Assembly: GCA_947074135.1 (NCBI GenBank)
Contig: CAMTOL010000046.1
Coordinates: 1 to 11,921, forward strand
DNA: 11,921 nt
Source of the DNA: an uncultured Rikenellaceae bacterium
Lineage (GTDB): Bacteria; Bacteroidota; Bacteroidia; Bacteroidales; Rikenellaceae
Direction of reading: 5' to 3'
Under the pieces are notes generated by a model, which was not told where the DNA came from, searched no databases, and worked only from the letters and a program-made list of their open reading frames with translations. The position numbers were made by a program, and so were the translations under genes. Positions 7,570-11,921 of this stretch are shown here, one piece after another (within the stretch, counting starts at the first letter, position 1; every line of letters starts with the position of its first letter).

Positions 7570-8160
7570 ATGAAAAATCTTGAGATTTCAGCTAAAAAAC
7601 GTGAAGATTTTGGCAAAAAAGCATCTAAAGCTGTTCGCTCTGAGAGTGCTATTCCTTGTGTAATCTATGGTGGTGGCGATACTGTTCACATCTCTGTAGA
7701 AAAAACAGACATCAAAAAACTTATCTACACTCCTCAATCGTTTATCGTTGTTTTCGATATCGAAGGTAAAAAAGAGAGCGTGGTTATGCGTGAGGTTCAA
7801 TACCACCCAGTAACTGACGAACCACTTCACATCGATTTCTACCGTGTAATCAAAAACAAACCTATCGTTATCGACCTTCCAGTTAAACTTTATGGTAACG
7901 CTGAAGGTGTTAAACTTGGGGGTAAACTTCAGTTGGCAAAACGTAAACTTCGTGTTTCTGGTCTTGAAGAGCACCTTCCAGACTCAATCGATATCGATGT
8001 AACTGAAATGCAACTTGGTAAGAGTATCTTCGTTGGCGATTTGAACATCGAAAACCTTACTCTTCTTACTCCAGCAACAACTGCTATCTGTGCTGTACGT
8101 ATGACTCGTGCTGCTCGTGGTGCTGCTGCCGCTGCTGCTGCTGCTTCAAAAGGAAAATAG
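7570..8160 (+). CDS. rplY: 50S ribosomal protein L25 / general stress protein CTC
   Basis: A 196-residue L25 of the long TL5/CTC type, which binds 5S rRNA in the central protuberance of the large subunit. Residues 1-92 are the L25 beta-barrel, starting LEISAKKREDFGKKASKAVR and running through VIYGG and VQYHPVTDEPLHIDFYRV. Residues about 93-180 are the C-terminal CTC domain, with VKLYGNAEGVKLGGKL and LPDSIDIDVTEMQLGKSIFVGDL. The tail (181-196) is low complexity: eight consecutive Ala residues (185-192), then SKGK, coded by an almost pure GCT run. A consensus promoter lies upstream and a strong terminator downstream. The gene precedes pth, a common pairing of ribosomal protein L25 with peptidyl-tRNA hydrolase. 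The ATG follows an A-rich stretch (AAAACAAAAAG) rather than a Shine-Dalgarno sequence. Confidence 0.97.
   Translation: MKNLEISAKKREDFGKKASKAVRSESAIPCVIYGGGDTVHISVEKTDIKKLIYTPQSFIVVFDIEGKKESVVMREVQYHPVTDEPLHIDFYRVIKNKPIVIDLPVKLYGNAEGVKLGGKLQLAKRKLRVSGLEEHLPDSIDIDVTEMQLGKSIFVGDLNIENLTLLTPATTAICAVRMTRAARGAAAAAAAASKGK
8122..8145 (+). repeat. GCT trinucleotide run coding the rplY alanine tail
   Basis: Eight alanine codons stand in a row, seven GCT and one GCC, in the 3' end of rplY. Such a run can gain or lose units by slippage without breaking the frame. Confidence 0.8.
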
Positions 8161-8170
8161 TATTTTCGTG

Positions 8171-8188
8171 ACTAGTTACTAGTTACTA
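8171..8188. repeat. short tandem heptamer repeat
   Basis: ACTAGTT occurs twice in tandem (8171-8177, 8178-8184), followed by a partial ACTA, between the rplY stop and its terminator. No function is evident. Confidence 0.4.
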
Positions 8189-8200
8189 ATGATATTTCTC

Positions 8201-8237
8201 GGAGTCTTAACCTAAATATTGGTTAAGACTCCTTTTT
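8201..8237 (+). terminator. intrinsic terminator of rplY
   Basis: A perfect 12-bp stem (GGAGTCTTAACC at 8201-8212 with its complement at 8221-8232) has an 8-nt loop and is followed by TTTTT (8233-8237). It separates rplY from pth. Confidence 0.92.
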
Positions 8238-8263
8238 GTAAAGATAATTTAAAACAAATTTAT

Positions 8264-8271
8264 TATATTTG
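8264..8271 (+). promoter_or_regulatory. candidate -7 promoter element of pth, very close to the start codon
   Basis: TATATTTG matches TAnnTTTG and ends 8 nt before the pth ATG. No TTTG sits at 19-21 nt spacing; the nearest TTTG (8235-8238) is 25 nt away. If it is used, the transcript would have almost no leader. Confidence 0.45.
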
Positions 8272-8279
8272 CTACTATT

Positions 8280-8873
8280 ATGAAGTATTTGATAGTTGGA
8301 CTTGGGAATCCAGGTCGTGAGTATGCAGAAACTCGCCATAATGTTGGCTTTAAGGTTCTAGATGCCTTTGTTGCCAAAAAAGGTGGCGATGCTGCCGATA
8401 TTCGCTTCAAAACTGATCGCCTCGGTGATGTGACGAGTGTTAGGGTTAAGAATAAAATGCTAACCTTGCTTAAACCATCAACATATATGAATTTGAGCGG
8501 TAAAGCGGTGGCGTATTGGATGCAGAAGGAGAATATTCCAATTGAAAATGTGTTGATTGTCGTCGATGATATAGCGTTTGATTTTGGAGTGCTCCGTATG
8601 CGAAGCAAAGGTTCAGATGGAGGACACAACGGACTTAAAGACATTTGTACAGTGCTTGGTTCGCAAAACTACAGTAGGCTAAGAGTTGGTGTTGGCGGAG
8701 ATTTCTCTCGTGGACAACAGATTGACTATGTGCTAGGCGAGTGGAGCGAGGCGGAGAAAGAGAAAATGGGCGAGGTTACAGATGATGCTATTAAGGCTAT
8801 CGAAAATTTTGCACTTATGGGTGTTGACAAGGCTATGAACATTGTTAATACTAAAAAGAGTCCCAAAGAGTAG
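8280..8873 (+). CDS. pth: peptidyl-tRNA hydrolase
   Basis: A 197-residue bacterial-type Pth, which cleaves the ester bond of peptidyl-tRNAs dropped from ribosomes and so recycles tRNA. The family's catalytic and binding residues are visible: Asn10 in VGLGNPG, His20 in RHNVGF, Asn71 in STYMNLSG, Asp96 in VVDDIAF, and His116-Asn117 in GGHNGLK. The segment SRLRVGVGG and the C-terminal DYVLGEWS are also typical, and the length is standard. The variant VVDDIAFDFG replaces the common DDLDLPxG. The ATG at 8280 is the natural start, as MKYLIVGLGNPG is the usual N-terminus. The gene lies between the rplY terminator and the S4-domain gene, which begins at most 8 nt downstream of its stop, so those two may be cotranscribed. 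Confidence 0.97.
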   Translation: MKYLIVGLGNPGREYAETRHNVGFKVLDAFVAKKGGDAADIRFKTDRLGDVTSVRVKNKMLTLLKPSTYMNLSGKAVAYWMQKENIPIENVLIVVDDIAFDFGVLRMRSKGSDGGHNGLKDICTVLGSQNYSRLRVGVGGDFSRGQQIDYVLGEWSEAEKEKMGEVTDDAIKAIENFALMGVDKAMNIVNTKKSPKE

Positions 8874-8881
8874 TTTTGTAA

Positions 8882-9334
8882 ATGGGTATTATTGCACTCG
8901 GTGTAATGCTAGGCTTAGTGTTTGCTGTAAAAAAGAGTAAGAAAAAAATGGGCGTAAGAGCTGATAAGTTTGTTTGGGCGGTGCGGTTAGCAAAAACTCG
9001 TACCGATGCTGCCGATGCACTAAAAGGTGGCAGAATATTACTAAATGGTATTGATTGTAAACCAAGTCGTGAAATTAAAGTCGGAGATACTATTAGTGTT
9101 AAGCGTATGCCTGCTCTCTTTTCGTTCAAAGTTAAAGAGTTACTTGAACGTAGAGTAGGAGCAAAACTAGTGGCGGACTACCTCGAAGATATTACACCAG
9201 ATTCGGAACTCGAAAAGCTAGAAATGGCTCGTTATGCCTCGTCTGGAGTGCGTGATAGAGGAACAGGTCGCCCAACAAAACGAGATAGGCGAGAAATAGA
9301 AAACTTCTTTGCCGAGAACGACGATGATATGTAG
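8882..9334 (+). CDS. S4-domain RNA-binding protein, Hsp15-like (start uncertain: 8882 or 8948)
   Basis: The conserved protein begins at MGVRADKFVWAVRLAKTRT (ATG 8948, residue 23 of the longest form) and gives 128 residues, about the family size. Residues about 24-75 form the S4 fold (DAADALKGGRILLNG, KPSREIKVGDTISV), followed by SFKVKELLERRVGAKL and the RGTGRPTKRDRR basic tail. Hsp15 (HslR) relatives bind stalled 50S subunits carrying peptidyl-tRNA, which fits the position directly behind pth. The longer form from ATG 8882 adds 22 residues, a hydrophobic run (IIALGVMLGLVFAV) followed by KKSKKK, which looks like a membrane anchor and is not expected for the family. Neither start has a clear Shine-Dalgarno sequence. 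A TAGTTTTG overlapping the pth stop (8871-8878) could be a -7 element whose transcript would start near 8882 and favour the short form. I give the longest frame and judge 8948 about equally likely. Confidence 0.85.
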   Translation: MGIIALGVMLGLVFAVKKSKKKMGVRADKFVWAVRLAKTRTDAADALKGGRILLNGIDCKPSREIKVGDTISVKRMPALFSFKVKELLERRVGAKLVADYLEDITPDSELEKLEMARYASSGVRDRGTGRPTKRDRREIENFFAENDDDM

Positions 9335-9368
9335 AATTTAGAACTATTTTTTTGTAGTGTGTAGCATA

Positions 9369-9407
9369 AAAGAGCGATTTAAGAACCTGTCTTAAGTCGC
9401 TCTTTTT
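9369..9407 (+). terminator. terminator, probably bidirectional, between the S4 gene and ndk
   Basis: A 15-bp stem with one G-T wobble (9369-9383 with 9391-9405) has a 7-nt loop and T residues to 9407 on the plus strand. On the minus strand the same hairpin ends in TTTT, so it can also stop transcripts of the convergent ndk gene, whose stop codon is at 9465. Confidence 0.9.
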
Positions 9408-9464
9408 GGTGTCTGAACGTAAATTGTGACGCCTCTAACCGATATTAAGTTTGATGAGTATTGC

Positions 9465-9932
9465 TTAATCGCTGTCAATCTCGTCTTCTGGAAGTGGAAG
9501 GCAGTAGTCTGCATCCATAATCTCCTTGTCGTTAAAGAAAAATGATGCTTCCCAAGCCGCATTCTCATCACTGTCGCTGGCGTGAACAGCATTGCGAGTC
9601 TTGCTCTGTGCATATAATTTACGAATCGTTCCCTCTTCTGCTAGTTCAGGATTTGTTTTGCCAATAAGTGTGCGATAATCCTCAACTGCATTCTCCTTTT
9701 CGAGAACCATAACCACTATTGGACCAGAGGTCATAAACAGATAGAGGTTGCGGAAGAAGAACTTTCCGCGATGAACGTGATAGAACTTCTCAGCATCGTT
9801 TCTCGAAAGATAAGTCATCTTCATTGCCACAATTCGAAAACCAGCCTTTTCAATCATTGCGCAAATGTCACCTATGTTGCGATTGCCAACCGCATTAGGT
9901 TTAATAATAGTAAAAGTGCGATTACCTGCCAT
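9465..9932 (-). CDS. ndk: nucleoside diphosphate kinase
   Basis: A 155-residue enzyme that transfers the gamma-phosphate of ATP to nucleoside diphosphates through a phosphohistidine. The active-site His117 lies in RNAVHASDS. Other family residues are Lys11 in IIKPNAV, Tyr51 in [11 protein letters not shown], the [10 protein letters not shown] strand, the Thr-Asn-Pro segment [14 protein letters not shown] and Asn114. The motif has Ala after His where many homologues have Gly; both occur in the family. The start is taken at ATG 9932 ([15 protein letters not shown]), since a longer frame from 9998 would add 22 residues that do not resemble the family. The gene follows the MntP-EEP fusion on the same strand after 97 nt and ends at a hairpin shared with the S4 gene. 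The last residues (PEDEIDSD) are acidic. Confidence 0.97.
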   Translation of the reverse strand: MAGNRTFTIIKPNAVGNRNIGDICAMIEKAGFRIVAMKMTYLSRNDAEKFYHVHRGKFFFRNLYLFMTSGPIVVMVLEKENAVEDYRTLIGKTNPELAEEGTIRKLYAQSKTRNAVHASDSDENAAWEASFFFNDKEIMDADYCLPLPEDEIDSD

Positions 9933-9964
9933 TAGTTTTGGGTATATTGTTAAATTATTGATAA

Positions 9965-9976
9965 AAGTATATACTT
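9965..9976. repeat. 12-bp perfect palindrome upstream of ndk
   Basis: AAGTATATACTT reads the same on both strands and lies 32 nt upstream of the ndk ATG. A related half, AATATACTTT, occurs at 10003-10012. It overlaps a poor minus-strand -7 candidate (TACTTTTA, 9969-9962). It could be an operator, or chance in AT-rich DNA. Confidence 0.3.
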
Positions 9977-10033
9977 GCTGTAACCGTAAATATAGCAAAA
10001 AAAATATACTTTAATAGTTTGAACGCCTAATAT

Positions 10034-11449
10034 CTATAAGACATCATAAAACTCAACCGCAACGGGTAGGTGGTCGGAGAGTTGGGAACAAGGCGATGAG
10101 TAGTTGTCCATAATTACTCGGTAATTTTGAGTTTTCATACCCCTAGTAAATATGTGGTCTATGACAGATGCCCATTCGCTTAATTCTCCAAAACCAGTGA
10201 AAGTATAAGGCGTTTGGTCGCTGTCTTTTGGGCGGCTGTCGTTCAGTTTCTCAAGTATTGGAGATAGTGAGTTATCATCGATTTTAGCATTGAAATCGCC
10301 CATCAATATCATTGGAGCTCCCGAAGCGATGGAGTCAACAAAAGCTATAATCATTTCGCCACTCTTAGCACGAGCCTCCACTCCAACGTGGTCGAAGTGT
10401 GTGTTAATTACAAAAAATCTCTTTTCTGGTTCTGATTTCAACGAAAACTCACCCCAGGTTGCTATTCGAACGCAAGCGGCGTCCCAACCAAGAGCAGGAG
10501 AGTCTGGAGTAGGGCATAGCCAGAAATTTTCGGATTGGTGTTTAATGACCTTTGTTGTGTCAAAATAGATAGCGCAATACTCGCCCATATCCGCTCCGTC
10601 GTCACGCCCAACTCCAATGTACGAGTAGTTGCAAAGCGTGCTGTCGAGGTAACTAACCTGTTGCGATAACCCCTCTTGGATACCCAGAAACTCTGGGTTC
10701 TCGGTCTCAATCATTCGAACTATAGCCTCGCGACGATTGTCCCAGTAGTACTCGCCATCGCCACTATGTGCTAAACGAATATTAAAACAAATTACCTTTG
10801 CTCTAGTGTCGCTCTGTTCTGTTTTTAACTGTGCTGGAATTGCGTTATCTTCACCTAAATGTTCATAAAGCACTTTCGCTCCAATCAAAATTAGAATTAT
10901 ACCTCCAATTATCTCGGATTTAGTACCTAGATTTAGCCTTTTGCCGATTCCTTTGCCAATCATAAGCCCAACTATTGAAGCTAAGAATGTCACCAAAAAG
11001 ATGATGCCAATAGCAAATAATACATTTTGAGTCTGTGAGCCTTCTACAATATCAATTGTTACAAGTGCTAGTGCAACGCCTGCAATAAGAGCGTCGATGC
11101 TCGTGGCAATGCCCATCAGCACTGCTTTTGTTAATGAAAATGTGTTGCACTCCTCATTCCGTTCCTCCTCTTTACCCTCTTTTAACGCTCCGTAAATCAT
11201 TTTACCTCCTAAGAATAGTAACAGTATAAATGCAATCCAGTGGTCCCACGATTTGATATAGACCGAGAATTCGCCAGTAATCAACCAGCCGATAAGAGGC
11301 ATAATTCCCTGCATAAAGGCTAGAATAATGGCAAAACGAATTGGTTTCCATGCGGAAATCTTTGAGCACGAAAGACCGCTGCTAATTGAAACAGCAAACG
11401 AGTCGAAACATAGCCCAATGGCAAGAAGAATAATGAGAAATAGTGACAC
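10034..11449 (-). CDS. mntP: fusion of MntP-type manganese exporter and endonuclease/exonuclease/phosphatase domain
   Basis: A 471-residue two-part protein. Residues 1-200 match the MntP family of Mn2+ efflux pumps, with six membrane segments at about 2-24, 38-60, 70-90, 108-131, 142-165 and 178-197, and the family's acidic residues Asp16 (CFDSFAVS) and Asp119 (TSIDALIAG). Basic loops (SAWKPIR, KEGKEEER, KGIGKR) after segments 1, 3 and 5 put both ends outside the cytoplasm. A linker of about 15 residues leads to a complete EEP domain (216-471): Asn223 in CFNIR, Glu259 in GIQEG, His351, Asp353 and His354 in NTHFDH, Asp385 and Asn387 in GDFNAK, Asp431-His432 in IDHIF, and Asp459-His460 in SDHLP. 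EEP enzymes cleave phosphodiesters or phosphomonoesters with Mg2+ or Mn2+. The domain would sit in the periplasm beside the exporter. There is no frameshift, stop or Met-led restart at the junction. The start is GTG, with an in-frame TAA immediately before it. The substrate is unknown. Confidence 0.85.
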   Translation of the reverse strand: MSLFLIILLAIGLCFDSFAVSISSGLSCSKISAWKPIRFAIILAFMQGIMPLIGWLITGEFSVYIKSWDHWIAFILLLFLGGKMIYGALKEGKEEERNEECNTFSLTKAVLMGIATSIDALIAGVALALVTIDIVEGSQTQNVLFAIGIIFLVTFLASIVGLMIGKGIGKRLNLGTKSEIIGGIILILIGAKVLYEHLGEDNAIPAQLKTEQSDTRAKVICFNIRLAHSGDGEYYWDNRREAIVRMIETENPEFLGIQEGLSQQVSYLDSTLCNYSYIGVGRDDGADMGEYCAIYFDTTKVIKHQSENFWLCPTPDSPALGWDAACVRIATWGEFSLKSEPEKRFFVINTHFDHVGVEARAKSGEMIIAFVDSIASGAPMILMGDFNAKIDDNSLSPILEKLNDSRPKDSDQTPYTFTGFGELSEWASVIDHIFTRGMKTQNYRVIMDNYSSPCSQLSDHLPVAVEFYDVL

Positions 11450-11921
11450 TTATTTATGTTTAAAGTTGATAATTTGAATAAGAGTTGTGGTTTTGAGTAT
11501 AGAAGAGGTGTAGGGTATCTTTTTTTGAAGAAATAATGTATCTACTTGTATTTTGTTATATAAGGTTGTGGAGTTGAGCTATGTATAATAAGTAATCGTA
11601 AAAGAATGAGATTTTAGGAATGAAGTATTTTTATTATGGTGTTGCAAAACTACGAATTAAAATTAATAGCGGCAAATTATTAAATATTTTCGCGTAATTG
11701 TTTTTTATGAAATTTTGTGAGTAATTTGTATTGTGCTTGGATTTGTAGAAATGTATTAAAAAAGTTTTGGTATGTTGTTTCTTTAATTATTAAACTAATG
11801 TATAGTCAATGATAATTCTTGTAAATGACTGAAGTGTAGTTAATTGGCTTTTTGGTATTTGTGTTAATTTAGTTTGTGGTTAGTATTTTTCTTGTTGGTT
11901 TATATAAATTTTGAGTATTAG
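11450..11921. other. gene-free AT-rich region at the right end
   Basis: No coding frame I can support is present on either strand. The stretch holds the candidate minus-strand promoter and long leader of the MntP-EEP gene. It also holds an imperfect direct repeat (11474-11497 and 11556-11578) sharing TTGTGG and TTGAG blocks around an ATAAG core. No tRNA, strong hairpin or exact plus-strand TAnnTTTG element was found. The yybP-ykoY manganese riboswitch motifs expected before some mntP genes are not recognisable. Confidence 0.5.
11645..11676 (-). promoter_or_regulatory. candidate promoter of the MntP-EEP gene
   Basis: On the minus strand a -33 TTTG (11676-11673), 20 nt of spacer and a -7 TAGTTTTG (11652-11645) fit the Bacteroidota consensus. 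Transcription would start near 11641, leaving an unusually long leader of about 190 nt before the GTG at 11449. Confidence 0.55.

Noticed and set aside
9930..9998. Longer ndk start at 9998
   Set aside because: The extra 22 residues do not resemble nucleoside diphosphate kinases; from 9932 the length and the His117 numbering agree with the family.
10780..10860. A sequencing frameshift or lost stop joining two genes into the MntP-EEP frame
   Set aside because: The frame is continuous, the linker has ordinary composition, and no Met or start codon with a leader precedes the EEP domain. It cannot be fully excluded without reads.
11450..11645. yybP-ykoY manganese riboswitch before the MntP gene
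   Set aside because: I looked for its conserved GGGGAGUA-type core on the minus strand and did not find it.
1..11921. CRISPR array, insertion sequence, prophage, tRNA or rRNA genes
   Set aside because: No regularly spaced repeats, transposase-like frames, terminal inverted repeats, cloverleaf or rRNA-like sequence were seen on either strand.

Overview
The window looks like AT-rich chromosomal DNA from a member of the Bacteroidota, most likely the order Bacteroidales. Three things point there. First, several promoters carry the Bacteroides-type signature TAnnTTTG, two of them with a -33 TTTG exactly 19 nt upstream and one with 20 nt. Second, Shine-Dalgarno sequences are mostly absent. Third, the genes fit: a hybrid two-component-type AraC output domain, a two-domain L25/CTC ribosomal protein next to pth, and WG-repeat and vWA proteins. 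The exact genus cannot be read from the sequence.

Layout. Positions 2-424 (+) are the C-terminal end of an AraC-type regulator, probably of a hybrid two-component sensor. It is followed by a secreted protein with a TonB-C-like fold (554-1300, +) that has its own promoter and a perfect terminator. The next block is on the minus strand. In transcription order it holds a vWA (TerY-like) protein (7300-6428), a WG-repeat protein with a possible degenerate kinase N-lobe (6431-5604), the mismatch repair ATPase MutS (5567-2928) and an M20 dipeptidase (2827-1466). The first two overlap by ATGA, and mutS follows only 36 nt after the second. The M20 gene has its own promoter and terminator.

From 7570 the plus strand carries a translation-maintenance cluster: L25/CTC (rplY), peptidyl-tRNA hydrolase (pth) and an S4-domain Hsp15-like RNA-binding protein. 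It ends at a hairpin probably shared with the convergent ndk gene (9932-9465, minus). Upstream of ndk on the minus strand is the most unusual gene of the window, a single uninterrupted frame joining a six-TM MntP-type manganese exporter to a complete endonuclease/exonuclease/phosphatase (EEP) domain (11449-10034). The last 470 bases contain no gene I can support. They hold the likely promoter and a long leader for the fusion gene.

Most of the window is housekeeping. The parts worth a second look are the MntP-EEP fusion with its long leader, the vWA/WG pair sitting in front of mutS, the hydrophobic N-terminal extension on the S4 protein, and the structured leader of rplY. I found no mobile element, CRISPR array, tRNA or rRNA.
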